From Catenovulum sp. 2E275 (lineage in GTDB: Bacteria; Pseudomonadota; Gammaproteobacteria; Enterobacterales; Alteromonadaceae): DNA of 64,000 nt. The notes under the pieces were generated by a model. That model was not told where the DNA came from, searched no databases, and saw nothing but the letters and a program-made list of their open reading frames with translations. Both the position numbers and the translations under genes were made by a program. Every line of letters starts with the position of its first letter. Positions within the stretch are counted from its first letter, which is position 1. The DNA is taken from assembly GCF_025515275.1 (NCBI RefSeq), contig NZ_JAOPFU010000002.1:1-64000 (forward strand), in the 5' to 3' direction. Shown here piece after piece: positions 1 to 10,070 of this stretch.

Positions 1-74
1 ATCCATGGGGTCGTATTGCAAGTGAATTTAACGCAGTACCCGCGAAAAAAGGCCGTTTGAAACATATTCATTAA
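1..74 (+). CDS. 3' end of an unidentified gene (partial)
   Basis: An open frame runs from the window edge (first complete codon at base 3) to a TAA at 72-74. It encodes only the last 23 residues, beginning PWGRIASEF and ending GRLKHIH. The frame is convergent with ppiD, whose stop lies 37 bases further on. The fragment is too short to assign to a family. It is called coding because the neighbouring gene ends tightly against it and the other two forward frames are closed by stops (at 23-25 and 58-60). Confidence 0.45.
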   Translation, partial: PWGRIASEFNAVPAKKGRLKHIH

Positions 75-111
75 ACCGAATTGAGGTTAATTATTTAAGT
101 TAAGCGATAAA

Positions 112-2016
112 TTAAGATTCTGCTGGCGCAGCAGTCGATTTATAGACTTTAACTTCTGCGGTTTCTCTTAACGCCTTAATTAACGCTTGATAATGGTAAT
201 CTGTCATTGCCTGTAATAAACGCTGCTCAGTTGCCTGATCAGTCGTTTCAACTTCGGCAGTGGTAACATTATTTAATTTAACCAAAGCAAACTGAGCCGG
301 AGAGACTTCAACCCAAGTTGTCGAAGCTTGCTCATTGCTAGGCTGTGCCATTTCAAATGCTTTACGAGCAATTGGTGATGGTACTGAGCTACCAAAACGA
401 GGAATGTCGGCTTCAGATTTAACTTCAAGTGATTTTTCAGCTAATAAAGCTGAAATATCATCACCGGCTTGCCATTTGCTGTTTACTTCTTCAACCCAGC
501 TTTGTGCAGCCTGTTTAGCTAAATCCAGTTTTACTGCCTCTGTTACTTGCGCTTTTACTTCATTAAGCGATTTAGTACGGGCTGGTTCGTGCGCTTCAAC
601 TCGAACAACCACTAAATGGTCGCTTGAAATTTCAATCACACTTGAATTGTAACCTTGATTTAATACGTCATCAGACATAGCAGCATCTGTTACTTTCGGG
701 TTATTTAATGGCGCTGGTAAATTATTTATATTCGCCAAAGCAGTTGTTTTAACCGTTAAACCAGCTGCTTTAGCAGCATCCGTCAATGTATCAGGTACTT
801 CGAATGAGACATCTGCTAATTGCTGTTGTTTTTCAACAAAAATATCACGCGCTTGATTTTTCTGAAGCTGTTTAACAATATCATCTTTCACGTCTGCCAA
901 AGGTTTGATTTTAGCTTCTTCAATAGCGGTCAATTTAATAATGTGATAACCAAATGAAGACTCAACAACATCAGATACATCACCGATATTCTCTAATGCG
1001 AATGCCGCTTCTTCAAATGCTGGATCCATTACACCTTTACCAAAAAAGTCTAAATCGCCACCATTTTCACCAGAAAAGGTATCTTCTGATTTTTCTTTTG
1101 CTAATTCAGCAAAGTCAGCACCCGCTTTAATCTCAGCTAATAAAGCTTGCGCTTTAGCTTTAGCATCGTCAGTCGCTGTGCTGATTAAGATATGTGAAGC
1201 ACGGCGACGCTCAGCTGCTTTGTAAGTATCTTGATTTGCGTCATAATATTCTTGAACTTCGCTGTCACTTACCTCAACCTGAGACGCTACCGCATCTAAA
1301 GTTAATTCAACATAGCTTAACTTTAACTGCTCTGACGTTTCATAACTGGCAATATGTTGCTGATAATATTCTTCAATTGCGGCATCATCTGCCGTTACGC
1401 CAGCTTTAAATGATTCAACCGGCACTTCAACATACTCAATTGAACGTTGCTGAGCTTGTAAAGCTTGGAATTGTTTAGCTTCATTCTCTAATACAAATTC
1501 TGAATCAGTTAATGCACTCACCACTGCTTGTCGGGTTAAATCCTGACGCAATGTGTCTCTAAACTGAGCTGGCGTATAATTATTACTGCTTAATAACTGA
1601 ATATATCTGTCGTTATTAAATTTGCCATCAACTTGAAAAACAGGCATTTCAAAAATTTCTTTTTTGATTTGCTCGTCACTGATACGAATAGATAAACGTT
1701 TAGCTAAATCATTAATTAGCTGCTCTGAAATTAAACGCTCTAAAACACCTTGCTTAAAGTTAGCAAGATAAGCAGGATCAGCCGTTAAACGAGAAAACAT
1801 TTCGCCATACTGGCTTTCCATTCGTCGTTTAGCGTCATCATAAGCACGCTCAAATTGGCTTTGTTTTATTTCAAGATCATTAACTTCTGCTGCATTTGGT
1901 TCGCCACCAGAATTAATGTATGAACCAACCCCCGCAATTGCGAAACTAACAATAACTAAACTAAGAATAACTTTGGCCACCGGGCCCTGACTGCCCTCGC
2001 GGATTTTTTCTAACAT
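112..2016 (-). CDS. ppiD: PpiD periplasmic folding chaperone / peptidyl-prolyl isomerase
   Basis: This 634-residue protein is an inner-membrane-anchored periplasmic chaperone that helps proteins leaving the Sec translocon. One membrane segment lies at about residues 14-33, after a short basic cytoplasmic tail (MLEKIREG), as in E. coli PpiD. It is followed by a SurA-like N-terminal chaperone region and a parvulin domain at about 268-358, running from the ASHIL motif to GYHIIKL. A long helical C-terminal half follows. Length and layout match the family (about 620 residues). It lies downstream of hupB with about 195 bases and a terminator between them, the conserved lon-hupB-ppiD order. Confidence is high for the family; whether the parvulin domain is catalytic is not judged. 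Confidence 0.95.
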   Translation of the reverse strand: MLEKIREGSQGPVAKVILSLVIVSFAIAGVGSYINSGGEPNAAEVNDLEIKQSQFERAYDDAKRRMESQYGEMFSRLTADPAYLANFKQGVLERLISEQLINDLAKRLSIRISDEQIKKEIFEMPVFQVDGKFNNDRYIQLLSSNNYTPAQFRDTLRQDLTRQAVVSALTDSEFVLENEAKQFQALQAQQRSIEYVEVPVESFKAGVTADDAAIEEYYQQHIASYETSEQLKLSYVELTLDAVASQVEVSDSEVQEYYDANQDTYKAAERRRASHILISTATDDAKAKAQALLAEIKAGADFAELAKEKSEDTFSGENGGDLDFFGKGVMDPAFEEAAFALENIGDVSDVVESSFGYHIIKLTAIEEAKIKPLADVKDDIVKQLQKNQARDIFVEKQQQLADVSFEVPDTLTDAAKAAGLTVKTTALANINNLPAPLNNPKVTDAAMSDDVLNQGYNSSVIEISSDHLVVVRVEAHEPARTKSLNEVKAQVTEAVKLDLAKQAAQSWVEEVNSKWQAGDDISALLAEKSLEVKSEADIPRFGSSVPSPIARKAFEMAQPSNEQASTTWVEVSPAQFALVKLNNVTTAEVETTDQATEQRLLQAMTDYHYQALIKALRETAEVKVYKSTAAPAES

Positions 2017-2156
2017 GTGATTTCTCTTTTGAATTTTACTGTTACAAACTGTTTAATTTGCTGGCTTTTACCAGTGCTCTTATAATTTGAGACAGAACAG
2101 TATTCAACCGACCCTCAGTCATTTTTAACTTTTTTCACGAAGGCCTAAAACAAAGA

Positions 2157-2180
2157 AGGCTCCGATTCTCATCGAAGCCT
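2157..2180 (-). terminator. hupB terminator
   Basis: Read on the minus strand, AGGCTTCGAT and ATCGGAGCCT form a stem with one T-G wobble around a GAGA loop, followed by the T-rich run TCTTTGTTTT. It lies about 32 bases past the hupB stop and should separate hupB from ppiD. Confidence 0.7.
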
Positions 2181-2211
2181 ACATTATGCAAAACTAATAT
2201 AGAACGTGTTA

Positions 2212-2487
2212 TTACTTGTTAACAGCGTCTTTTAATGCTTTACCAGGCTTGAATGCAGGAATTTTAGCTGCTGCGATTTCAATAGTTTCACCTGATTGTG
2301 GGTTACGGCCTGTACGAGCAGCACGCTCACGTACAGAAAAAGTACCGAAACCAACTAATGCTACTTGGTCATCTTCTTGTAAAGCGCCAGAAACAGCTTC
2401 AATAAATGAATCTAATGCACGACCTGCTGAAGCTTTAGAAATATCAGCGCCTGCAGCGATTTTTTCGATAAGTTGAGATTTGTTCAA
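2212..2487 (-). CDS. hupB: Nucleoid protein HU, beta subunit
   Basis: This 91-residue histone-like protein bends and compacts DNA as an HU dimer. The sequence follows HU-beta nearly end to end: [19 protein letters not shown] at the start, [18 protein letters not shown] on the DNA-binding arm and KALKDAVNK at the end. The initiation codon is TTG (2485-2487), preceded by the Shine-Dalgarno AAGGGGATG. The only nearby ATG is followed at once by TAA, so TTG is the only start giving the conserved N terminus. A TATAAT at 2510-2515 is a plausible -10. The gene sits between lon and ppiD, as in related bacteria. Confidence 0.96.
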   Translation of the reverse strand: MNKSQLIEKIAAGADISKASAGRALDSFIEAVSGALQEDDQVALVGFGTFSVRERAARTGRNPQSGETIEIAAAKIPAFKPGKALKDAVNK

Positions 2488-2509
2488 GATTACATCCCCT
2501 TCAATTGTT

Positions 2510-2515
2510 ATTATA
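2510..2515 (-). promoter_or_regulatory. Probable hupB -10 box
   Basis: A perfect TATAAT on the minus strand, about 23 bases upstream of the hupB TTG codon. The -35 is poor (CGTTGT at 17-base spacing or TTGTGT at 15), so only the -10 is claimed. Transcription from here would give a very short leader. Confidence 0.45.
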
Positions 2516-2631
2516 CTGCCACAATATCGAACACAACGCCGATGCGGCCAGATTGGTCAGAGTTTTATATCAGGCTTTTTTAAACTAATCAAGCAAATCG
2601 GCCTAACATTCCTTAAATTTTCAAATTTTCT

Positions 2632-2656
2632 CTAGCCCTTTAAATATAAGGGCTAG
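2632..2656 (-). terminator. Perfect 9-bp dyad downstream of lon
   Basis: CTAGCCCTT and AAGGGCTAG form a perfect 9-bp stem with a 7-base loop, about 58 bases past the lon stop. No run of T follows on the minus strand, so it is either a weak terminator or an mRNA 3'-end stabiliser. Confidence 0.4.
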
Positions 2657-2714
2657 CAAACAAACTAAGGCTACCATAAAAAAAATAAATAAGAAGTATT
2701 TCTACTCAATTAAT

Positions 2715-5066
2715 TTACTTTTTTACCACCTCAAAGCCTTCTGGTGGCTGCTCAAGCGCTAAATTGAGCACTTCATCAATCCATTTCACAGGGTGAATAG
2801 ATAAATCACCAATGACATTTTTTGGAATTTCTTTTAAATCGCGTTCATTATCTTTTGGAATGATCACGGTTTTAATGCCGCCTCTGTGTGCTGCCAGTAG
2901 TTTTTCTTTTAAGCCGCCAATAGCTAATACTTCACCACGTAATGTAATTTCACCTGTCATTGCTACATCGCAACGTACAGGGTTACCGGTTAAGCTAGAA
3001 ACTAAAGCTGTACACATTGCAATACCCGCACTTGGACCATCTTTAGGGGTTGCTCCTTCAGGAACATGCACATGAATATCGCGCTTTTCATAAAAATCTT
3101 CGGCGATTCTAAGCTTATCAGCTCGTGCCCGCACCACACTCATCGCAGCTTGAATTGACTCTTGCATAACATCGCCAAGCGAACCAGTCGTTGTCATTTT
3201 ACCTTTACCGGCAACGGCTGCGGTTTCTATAGTTAATAACTCACCGCCGACTTCTGTCCAAGCTAAGCCAGTAACCTGACCAATTTGGTTTTCGCTTTCA
3301 GCTTTACCATAATCAAAACGTTGTACACCTAAAAAGTCACTTAAATTATCTTGATTGATTTCAACAGTTTTAATCGTTTTATCCATTAAAATATTTTTAA
3401 CGGCTTTACGGCATAATTTTGATACTTCACGCTCTAAACTACGTACCCCAGCCTCGCGGGTGTAGTAACGAATAATGCCTAAAATAGCAGAGTCATCAAT
3501 TAAGATTTCTTTTTCTTTTAAGCCGTTACGGTCGATTTGTTTTGGAATTAAATGACGTTTGGCAATATTTAGCTTTTCATCTTCGGTATAACCGGATAAA
3601 CGAATCACTTCCATACGGTCAAGTAATGGACCCGGAATTCTCATGCTGTTTGATGTTGCAACAAACATCACATCAGATAAATCAAAATCCACTTCCAGAT
3701 AATGGTCAACAAAAGCATTATTTTGCTCAGGGTCTAATACCTCAAGCAGTGCAGATGATGGATCACCACGCATATCAGCTGACATTTTGTCGATTTCATC
3801 TAATAAAAATAGTGGGTTTTTAACCCCTACTTTAGTCATATTCTGGATGATTTTACCCGGTAATGACCCGATATAAGTTCTTCTATGGCCTCTGATTTCA
3901 GCTTCATCTCGAACCCCACCAAGAGCCATTCGCACATATTTTCTGCCCGTTGATTTAGCAATGGATTGGCCAAGCGAAGTTTTACCAACCCCCGGCGGCC
4001 CAACTAAACATAAAATAGGCCCTTTAACTTTATTGGTTCTTTGCTGAACCGCTAAATACTCAATAATGCGCTCTTTAACTTTGTCGAGACCATAATGATC
4101 GGCGTCTAACACTGTTTGAGCAGCCGGTAAATTCTTTTTAACTTTTGAACGTTTTTTCCACGGCACAGACGTAATTGCTTCAATGTAGCTGCGAACAACC
4201 GTCGCTTCAGCCGACATTGGCGACATCATTTTTAATTTTTGCAGCTCTGAATTGGCTTTTTCTTCTGCCTCTTTTGGCATTTGAGCATCTTTAATTTTAT
4301 TTTGCAGAGTTTCAAATTCATCAGGCACATCATCTAGTTCACCTAATTCTTTTTGAATCGCTTTCATTTGCTCATTTAAATAATATTCGCGCTGACTTTT
4401 TTCCATTTGTTTTTTAACACGGCCACGAATTTTCTTTTCAACCTGCAATAAGTCGATTTCGCTTTCCATTAATGCCATTAAAAACTCTAACCGATCAGAA
4501 ACATCAATAATTTCTAATACGGTTTGTTTATCATTTAATTTAAGCGGCATGTGCGCAGCCATCGTATCAGCAAGACGGGCAGGCTCTTCAATACCATTAA
4601 GTGAGGTTAATACTTCAGGTGGAATTTTTTTATTAAGTTTTACATAACCTTCAAATTGGTTAATTGCAGAACGGATAAATACTTCCTGCTCGCGCTCATC
4701 TACCTCTGGTGAATTAATTAATTCAACTTGAGCGCTAAAATATTCCTCGGTTTGTAAATATTCGCTGATTTTGCCTCTTTGGTTGCCTTCAACCAATACT
4801 TTCACTGTGCCATCAGGTAATTTTAATAATTGTAAAATAGTCGCTATTGTGCCGATTTCGTAAATTTCGTCTGTATTTGGATCATCAACAGATGCGTCTT
4901 TCTGCGCGACTAAAAAGATTTGTTTATCATTATCCATCGCCGCTTCTAAACAACGAATAGATTTTTCCCGCCCGACAAATAACGGAATCACCATGTGTGG
5001 GTATACAACTACATCTCGTAGCGCTAAAACCGGAATATCAATACGATCTGAGGTTTCTATCGTCAT
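2715..5066 (-). CDS. lon: ATP-dependent protease Lon
   Basis: Lon is a cytoplasmic homohexameric AAA+ serine protease that degrades misfolded proteins and short-lived regulators. The 783-residue product matches the usual length. The substrate-binding N domain covers about residues 10-205, with a coiled coil to about 300. Walker A (GPPGVGKTS) is near 354-362. The C-terminal protease domain carries the serine in KDGPSAG (about 678) and the lysine in GGLKEKLL (about 721), so the Ser-Lys dyad is intact. The gene lies between clpX and hupB, but 312 bases separate it from clpX and it has its own sigma-32 promoter, so it is probably a separate heat-shock unit. Confidence 0.98.
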   Translation of the reverse strand: MTIETSDRIDIPVLALRDVVVYPHMVIPLFVGREKSIRCLEAAMDNDKQIFLVAQKDASVDDPNTDEIYEIGTIATILQLLKLPDGTVKVLVEGNQRGKISEYLQTEEYFSAQVELINSPEVDEREQEVFIRSAINQFEGYVKLNKKIPPEVLTSLNGIEEPARLADTMAAHMPLKLNDKQTVLEIIDVSDRLEFLMALMESEIDLLQVEKKIRGRVKKQMEKSQREYYLNEQMKAIQKELGELDDVPDEFETLQNKIKDAQMPKEAEEKANSELQKLKMMSPMSAEATVVRSYIEAITSVPWKKRSKVKKNLPAAQTVLDADHYGLDKVKERIIEYLAVQQRTNKVKGPILCLVGPPGVGKTSLGQSIAKSTGRKYVRMALGGVRDEAEIRGHRRTYIGSLPGKIIQNMTKVGVKNPLFLLDEIDKMSADMRGDPSSALLEVLDPEQNNAFVDHYLEVDFDLSDVMFVATSNSMRIPGPLLDRMEVIRLSGYTEDEKLNIAKRHLIPKQIDRNGLKEKEILIDDSAILGIIRYYTREAGVRSLEREVSKLCRKAVKNILMDKTIKTVEINQDNLSDFLGVQRFDYGKAESENQIGQVTGLAWTEVGGELLTIETAAVAGKGKMTTTGSLGDVMQESIQAAMSVVRARADKLRIAEDFYEKRDIHVHVPEGATPKDGPSAGIAMCTALVSSLTGNPVRCDVAMTGEITLRGEVLAIGGLKEKLLAAHRGGIKTVIIPKDNERDLKEIPKNVIGDLSIHPVKWIDEVLNLALEQPPEGFEVVKK

Positions 5067-5194
5067 GTTTAGTATCTCTTTTTCGGCAAAATGATATAGG
5101 TTAATACTGCCTAAAATTATAAATTAGTCACCTTGAAAAAGGCTTGATTAGTTAGTTTTTAAACAGGTATTAATTGATTTACTTGAATATAACT

Positions 5195-5222
5195 ATATGG
5201 GGCTATGCAGGCTAACTTCAAG
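5195..5222 (-). promoter_or_regulatory. Sigma-32 (heat-shock) promoter of lon
   Basis: On the minus strand, CTTGAA (5217-5222) and CCCCATAT (5195-5202) are separated by exactly 14 bases. This matches the RpoH consensus CTTGAA-N13-15-CCCCATnT at every fixed position. It lies about 130 bases upstream of the lon start. The remainder of the 312-base gap holds the clpX terminator and no convincing gene. Confidence 0.85.
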
Positions 5223-5331
5223 CACTTTTAGCTGTTAGCTTGCATTTTTTGTTGCAAAGCAGTGAAACTGGTGTTTTTTTGTACCACTTTGATTTTGTAG
5301 TAAGATCTTAACGACTTAAATAACAGATATA

Positions 5332-5359
5332 AAAAAAGCGAATTAAAATTCGCTTTTTT
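5332..5359 (-). terminator. clpX terminator
   Basis: AGCGAATT and AATTCGCT form a stem flanked by A and T runs, 20 bases past the clpX stop. The transcript would end in a run of T on the minus strand. Near-symmetry makes it possibly bidirectional. Confidence 0.8.
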
Positions 5360-5378
5360 GTTTATCAAAGTTATCGGT

Positions 5379-6668
5379 TTATTCTGAAGCGGCTGCCTGA
5401 TTTGAATTTTCATAAATCAAAATAGGATCAGATTCACCATTAATAACGGTTTCATCAATCACAACTTTGGCAACATTTTCCATTGATGGTAAACGATACA
5501 TAGTATCGAGTAATACACCTTCCAGAATAGAACGTAAACCACGTGCACCCGTTTTACGTTCCATCGCCTTTTTAGCAATAGCGCGTAATGCATCTTCGCG
5601 AAACTCTAAACCAACATCTTCCATTTCAAATAATGCAGCATATTGCTTGGTTAATGCATTTTTAGGTTCACTTAGAATTTGAATTAAGGCGGCTTCGTCT
5701 AATTCAGCTAAAGTAGAAATAACAGGTAAACGACCAATAAACTCAGGGATTAAACCAAATTTAACTAAATCTTCTGGTTCAACCGATGCAAATTTCTGGC
5801 TTAATGTACGTTTTTCGCTATTCGTTTTAACCTCTGCGCCAAACCCAATACCAGCGCCTTTTTCAGTGCGCTGTTCTATTACTTTTTCTAAACCGGCAAA
5901 CGCACCACCACAAATAAACAAGATTTTAGAAGTATCTACTTGTAAAAACTCTTGCTGTGGATGTTTGCGGCCACCCTGCGGTGGAACTGACGCAATTGTG
6001 CCTTCAATTAATTTAAGTAACGCTTGTTGTACCCCTTCACCGGATACATCTCGGGTAATTGAAGGGTTATCAGATTTACGCGAAATTTTATCTATTTCAT
6101 CAATGTAAACGATACCGCGCTGGGCAAGTTCAGGATCATAATCACATTTTTGTAATAGTTTTTGGATGATGTTTTCAACATCTTCACCCACATAACCGGC
6201 TTCGGTTAACGTAGTTGCATCAGCCATGGTAAATGGCACATCCAGAAAACGAGCCAAAGTTTCAGCTAACAGGGTTTTACCACTACCTGTTGGGCCTATT
6301 AGCAAAATATTACTTTTACCCAGTTCAACATCTACTTTGGACTTTTCAGAGTTACGTAATCGCTTATAGTGATTATATACAGCTACCGACAAGACTTTTT
6401 TAGCTTGTTGTTGATCAATTACATAATCATCTAAATGTTTATGTATTTCTTGTGGTGTCGGTAACTTGTCACGAGAAGACTTAGCTTCAGGTGCAATGTC
6501 TTTAATCTCTTCACGAATAATATCGTTACACAGCTCTACACATTCGTCGCAAATAAACACAGAAGGCCCCGCAATAAGCTTACGAACCTCATGCTGACTT
6601 TTGCCACAAAATGAGCAATGCAACAGTTTATTGTCACCAGCCCCATCACCTTTGCGGGAATCTGTCAT
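5379..6668 (-). CDS. clpX: ClpX, unfoldase subunit of ClpXP
   Basis: This 429-residue AAA+ hexamer unfolds tagged substrates and feeds them to ClpP. The N-terminal zinc domain has Cys18, Cys21, Cys40 and Cys43 (CSFC and CDEC). Walker A (GPTGSGKT) is near residues 125-132 and Walker B contains IDEID. The ClpP-docking loop carries the IGF tripeptide ([10 protein letters not shown], about 272-275), so the ClpP interface is intact. A Shine-Dalgarno GAGGTAG precedes the ATG. The gene follows clpP by about 80 bases and ends in its own terminator, giving a clpP-clpX operon next to lon. Confidence 0.98.
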   Translation of the reverse strand: MTDSRKGDGAGDNKLLHCSFCGKSQHEVRKLIAGPSVFICDECVELCNDIIREEIKDIAPEAKSSRDKLPTPQEIHKHLDDYVIDQQQAKKVLSVAVYNHYKRLRNSEKSKVDVELGKSNILLIGPTGSGKTLLAETLARFLDVPFTMADATTLTEAGYVGEDVENIIQKLLQKCDYDPELAQRGIVYIDEIDKISRKSDNPSITRDVSGEGVQQALLKLIEGTIASVPPQGGRKHPQQEFLQVDTSKILFICGGAFAGLEKVIEQRTEKGAGIGFGAEVKTNSEKRTLSQKFASVEPEDLVKFGLIPEFIGRLPVISTLAELDEAALIQILSEPKNALTKQYAALFEMEDVGLEFREDALRAIAKKAMERKTGARGLRSILEGVLLDTMYRLPSMENVAKVVIDETVINGESDPILIYENSNQAAASE

Positions 6669-6749
6669 CGAACTACCTCTAATTTCTTTTATCTCATTGT
6701 AATTACTATGGGCTGTTACCCTAAATTACAATCAAAATTTTAGACTATT

Positions 6750-7364
6750 TTAACGACTGGTTAAAATACTATCAATTAAACCATAGTCTAAAGACTGTTG
6801 TGCAGTCATAAAATTGTCACGGTCTGTATCTTGTGACACTTTCTCAAATGGTTGTCCTGTATGGTCTGCCATCAAGCGATTTAGTTTTTCTTTGATTGCT
6901 AAAATTTCACGAGCATGAATTTCAAAGTCAGATGCCTGACCTTGGAAACCACCTAAAGGTTGGTGAATCATTACTCGGGAGTTAGGTAAACAATGACGCT
7001 TACCTTTAGCACCGCCTGATAATAAAAATGCGCCCATACTAGCCGCCTGACCAATACAAACAGTTGATACGTCAGGTTTAATAAACTTCATCGTATCATA
7101 AATTGCCATCCCAGCAGTTACAGAGCCGCCCGGAGAGTTAATATAAATATGAATATCTTTTTCAGGATTTTCTGATTCAAGAAACAACAACTGAGCAACA
7201 ATTAAATTAGCCATGTGGTCTTCAACTTGACCGACTAAAAAGATCACTCGCTCTTTTAATAATCTAGAATAAATGTCGAATGAGCGCTCACCTTTAGCGG
7301 TTTGCTCAATAACCATAGGCACCAATGCATTCATTGGATCAAAAGTAGAATTTAACGTATTCAT
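6750..7364 (-). CDS. clpP: ClpP, serine protease subunit
   Basis: ClpP is the tetradecameric proteolytic chamber used with ClpX and ClpA. The start is set at 7364 because AAGGAATTC, a good Shine-Dalgarno, ends directly before that ATG. The protein then begins [16 protein letters not shown], matching family propeptides. The open frame extends 22 residues further, but that segment has no family similarity and crosses a hairpin. The 204-residue product has Ser at about 108 (GQAASMGAF), His at about 133 (MIHQPLGG) and a downstream Asp, so the triad appears intact. It lies between tig and clpX. Confidence 0.96.
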   Translation of the reverse strand: MNTLNSTFDPMNALVPMVIEQTAKGERSFDIYSRLLKERVIFLVGQVEDHMANLIVAQLLFLESENPEKDIHIYINSPGGSVTAGMAIYDTMKFIKPDVSTVCIGQAASMGAFLLSGGAKGKRHCLPNSRVMIHQPLGGFQGQASDFEIHAREILAIKEKLNRLMADHTGQPFEKVSQDTDRDNFMTAQQSLDYGLIDSILTSR

Positions 7365-7388
7365 GAATTCCTTTGCTCTGAAAATAAA

Positions 7389-7419
7389 AAATGGCTTGAA
7401 TGATTCATCCAAGCCATTT
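7389..7419 (-). terminator. Hairpin between tig and clpP
   Basis: AAATGGCTTG and CAAGCCATTT form a perfect 10-bp stem with an 11-base loop, followed on the minus strand by TTTTTATTTT. It would terminate or attenuate tig transcripts before clpP. Confidence 0.75.
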
Positions 7420-7460
7420 AACCAAGGCAAGCCCTATTTAGTCAATCCTAAAGTGACTAA

Positions 7461-8759
7461 TTAGCCTTGTTTATTCATAATTTCGTCAAAAGTTTTAGCA
7501 ACAGTTTCAACCTGAGCTTGCTCAAGTACAAAATCAATTGCTTGCTCTTCCATTACAACATTTTGAACGCTTTGTAATAATTCTTTGTTGTTTAAGTAAT
7601 ATTCAACAACTTCTTCTGGTGATTCATAAGCAGAAGCCATGCTTTCAACCGTTTCTTTAACACGGGCATCATCCACTTTGATTTCGTTAGTTTTAACGAT
7701 TTCAGATAAGATTAAGCCAGTTTTTACACGACGAACTGCTTGGTCTTTAAATAATTCAGCCGGTAATTCAGGCATGTTTGCACCCTGACCACCAAAACGC
7801 TGAACAGCTTGACGACGTAACGCATCTACTTCTTGATCAATTAATGCATTTGGAATTTCAACATTAACTGTATCTAATAAACCGTTAATTGCACTTTCTT
7901 TAACTAAAGATTTAAGTGCATTTTTTAATTCACGTTCCATGTTTTGACGAACTTCAGTTTTAAGTGCGTCTAAACCGCCTTCAGCAATACCAAACTTAGC
8001 AATGAACTCATCATTGATTTCTGGTAACACTTTTTCTTCTACTTTGTTTACTTTAATTTTGAATACAGCTTCTTTACCTTTAAGGTCTTCTGCATGATAT
8101 TCTTCAGGGAAAGTAACAGTAACGTCTTTTTCTTCACCCGCTTTTAAGCCAACAATGCCGTCTTCAAAACCAGGGATCATACGACCAGAACCGATTTCAA
8201 TGCTAAAGCCTTCAGATTTACCACCTTCAAACACTTCACCATCTACAGAGCCTTCAAAATCGATATTTAATTTATCGCCTTCAGCCGCTGCACGGTCAAC
8301 TTCTGCAAACGTAGCGTGTTGCTTACGTAAAGTTTCAAGCATGTTGTCTAAGTCTGCATCTGTTACTTCAGCAGTTGCTTTTTCAACTTTGATAGACTCT
8401 AAACCTTCAACTTTTACTTCAGGGTAAACTTCAAATACAGCCGTAAATTTGAAATCTTCACCTTCTGCTAAAGATTGCTCCTGAATTTGAGGTGCACCAG
8501 CAGGGTTTAATTTTTCTTGAACGATTGCTTGATAAAAGTTTTGTTGGATAACTTCTTGTGCAACTTCATTACGCACAGCCGCACCATAACGTTTATTGAT
8601 TACGTTTACTGGTACTTTACCTGGACGGAAGCCATCAATTCTTTGTGTTTTAGCTAATCGTTGTAAACGACCTTTAACTTCAGATTCTACTTTTTCAGCA
8701 GGAACAGTAATTGTTACTCGGCGTTCTAAGCCTTGAGTTGTTTCAACAGAAACTTGCAT
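7461..8759 (-). CDS. tig: Trigger factor
   Basis: Trigger factor is a ribosome-bound chaperone and prolyl isomerase that meets nascent chains at the exit tunnel. The 432-residue length is typical. The ribosome-docking signature GFRPGKVP lies at residues 43-50. An FKBP-type domain follows (about 155-240, including [16 protein letters not shown]), then the helical C-terminal arms. The Shine-Dalgarno GAGG precedes the ATG by 8 bases. It heads the tig-clpP-clpX gene order. The roughly 190-base leader contains several possible hairpins. Confidence 0.98.
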   Translation of the reverse strand: MQVSVETTQGLERRVTITVPAEKVESEVKGRLQRLAKTQRIDGFRPGKVPVNVINKRYGAAVRNEVAQEVIQQNFYQAIVQEKLNPAGAPQIQEQSLAEGEDFKFTAVFEVYPEVKVEGLESIKVEKATAEVTDADLDNMLETLRKQHATFAEVDRAAAEGDKLNIDFEGSVDGEVFEGGKSEGFSIEIGSGRMIPGFEDGIVGLKAGEEKDVTVTFPEEYHAEDLKGKEAVFKIKVNKVEEKVLPEINDEFIAKFGIAEGGLDALKTEVRQNMERELKNALKSLVKESAINGLLDTVNVEIPNALIDQEVDALRRQAVQRFGGQGANMPELPAELFKDQAVRRVKTGLILSEIVKTNEIKVDDARVKETVESMASAYESPEEVVEYYLNNKELLQSVQNVVMEEQAIDFVLEQAQVETVAKTFDEIMNKQG

Positions 8760-8953
8760 TGCAATACCTCAAAATTATGAGCTTTAACCAAAATGAGCTC
8801 TTTATTTCCTTTTGGGGCTTTAAGCTGCCTTTTTGAATAAGCCAAATACTTATACGAAAACCAAAAACAGAAAAGCCCCCAACGGCAGGATATTCAACGC
8901 CAGTAAGCGTTATATCCAGACATTAAATTCTGTACATTCAAAAATGACGCAGC

Positions 8954-8982
8954 ATTATAGCGATGACAATGGATAGAGTCGA
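8954..8982 (-). promoter_or_regulatory. Candidate sigma-70 promoter of tig
   Basis: On the minus strand, TCGACT (8977-8982) and TATAAT (8954-8959) are 17 bases apart, with a perfect -10 and a 4/6 -35. It would give a leader of about 190 bases ahead of tig. Confidence 0.55.
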
Positions 8983-9052
8983 GTAAGAATGCGAATTAAA
9001 GACAAACTTTTTATGAATTTGTAATAAAAATATGAGATATAAAGAGAATAAG

Positions 9053-9129
9053 TGGTCGGTGATGCAAGATTCGAACTTGCGACCCCTTGGACCCAAACCA
9101 AGTGCGCTACCAGGCTGCGCTAATCACCG
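9053..9129 (-). tRNA. tRNA-Pro (TGG), copy 2
   Basis: The 77-base gene has an encoded CCA end. It reads CGGTGATTAGCGCAGCC at the 5' end, has anticodon TGG in the loop TTTGGGT, and carries the T-loop GTTCGAATC. It is the last tRNA of the operon, and its sequence appears identical to the first copy at 9351-9427. Confidence 0.97.
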
Positions 9130-9145
9130 ATATATAAACTAGAAA

Positions 9146-9221
9146 TGGGGTGGCTGATGGGACTTGAACCCACGACAACCGGAATCACAATCCGGGGCTC
9201 TACCAACTGAGCTACAGCCAC
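9146..9221 (-). tRNA. tRNA-His (GTG)
   Basis: The gene is 76 bases with an encoded CCA and anticodon GTG (GGATTGTGATTCC). The acceptor starts GTGGCTG. The base just upstream (9222) is G on the minus strand, so the extra G-1 of tRNA-His can come from the transcript. The discriminator is C, as expected. Confidence 0.97.
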
Positions 9222-9238
9222 CATAGTAGATTTTTGAA

Positions 9239-9315
<77 letters not shown>

Positions 9316-9350
9316 ACATTTAAGGCCGAATGCCTCATTCATCAAAAAAG

Positions 9351-9427
9351 TGGTCGGTGATGCAAGATTCGAACTTGCGACCCCTTGGACCCAAACCAAG
9401 TGCGCTACCAGGCTGCGCTAATCACCG
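9351..9427 (-). tRNA. tRNA-Pro (TGG), copy 1
   Basis: The first gene of the operon, 77 bases with an encoded CCA and anticodon TGG. It appears identical to the copy at 9053-9129, so the block reads Pro-Arg-His-Pro on the minus strand. Confidence 0.97.
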
Positions 9428-9452
9428 ACATTGTGTGAGGTTCCCCTCGACA

Positions 9453-9490
9453 GCGGGGCGCATATTACTGAGTTCACCTGTGTACGTCAA
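9453..9490 (-). promoter_or_regulatory. tRNA operon promoter with GC-rich discriminator
   Basis: On the minus strand, TTGACG (9485-9490) and TAATAT (9462-9467) are separated by 17 bases. The -10 is followed directly by GCGCCCCGC (9453-9461). A GC-rich discriminator after the -10 is the hallmark of stable-RNA promoters under stringent (ppGpp/DksA) control. Confidence 0.8.
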
Positions 9491-9648
9491 ACACTTTTTT
9501 AAACTTTTTTATCGTTTGCTCATTATTTTATCTATTTGCATAAAAATAACCCAAATAAATTGATTTTTATGCTTTTTAATCTCAACTCAAGCTAAAAAGT
9601 GACTCTGAGCTTTAAATAATTTGAAAAATAAAAACAGATACAAACAAA

Positions 9649-9672
9649 AAAGGTTAGCCTTAGCTAACCTTT
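9649..9672 (-). terminator. Cold-shock gene terminator
   Basis: AAAGGTTAGC and GCTAACCTTT form a perfect 10-bp stem with a 4-base loop, followed on the minus strand by a further run of T. It lies about 27 bases past the cold-shock stop codon. Confidence 0.85.
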
Positions 9673-9698
9673 TGTCTTCACTAAATTATCGCTTAAAA

Positions 9699-9908
9699 TT
9701 ATAAAGCAACAATGTTCTCAGCTTGAGGACCTTTTTGGCCTTGAGTGATAGTGAATTGTACTTTTTGGCCTTCAGCTAAAGTTTTGAAACCTGAACCAGT
9801 AATTGCGCTGAAATGAGCGAATACGTCTGGACCAGCTTCTTGAGCGATAAAACCAAAACCTTTAGATTCGTTGAACCATTTAACTGTACCAGTAGTAACG
9901 TCTGACAT
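9699..9908 (-). CDS. Cold-shock domain protein (CspA/CspE family)
   Basis: This 69-residue single-domain RNA chaperone binds single-stranded nucleic acid and melts RNA structure. The RNP1 motif KGFGFI is at residues 16-21 and RNP2 (VFAHF) at 29-33. The aromatic surface WFN is present near residue 11. Length is typical. The gene has a strong promoter (TTGACA/TATACT), a leader of about 155 bases and its own terminator. That architecture resembles E. coli cspA, where the leader is a cold thermosensor. The exact paralogue (cspA, cspC or cspE) cannot be told from sequence. Confidence 0.94.
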   Translation of the reverse strand: MSDVTTGTVKWFNESKGFGFIAQEAGPDVFAHFSAITGSGFKTLAEGQKVQFTITQGQKGPQAENIVAL

Positions 9909-10070
9909 AGTATATCCTGTTTAAAATTAAGTAATTGTTTGCCCGTTAAGGCGGTATTGCTGTGGAAGTGTTGCTATTACTTATTGTTGAACAGAACGAT
10001 TAACTAACAAAGAGCAGAACATCGAAATGGTGTACAAAATAAATATAGGTCTAACTTTCAAGCTAAGTTC

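Noticed and set aside
5228-5413. Minus-strand 61-residue frame between clpX and lon
   Set aside because: It overlaps the clpX end and crosses the clpX terminator and the start of the lon promoter region, with no Shine-Dalgarno or family resemblance.
7365-7430. Longer ClpP starting at 7430
   Set aside because: The extra 22 residues cross the tig terminator hairpin and have no family match; the Shine-Dalgarno at 7364 decides the start.
9330-9563. Plus-strand open frame of 77 residues
   Set aside because: It runs antisense through the tRNA-Pro gene; the [17 protein letters not shown] pattern is the well-known false translation of that tRNA.
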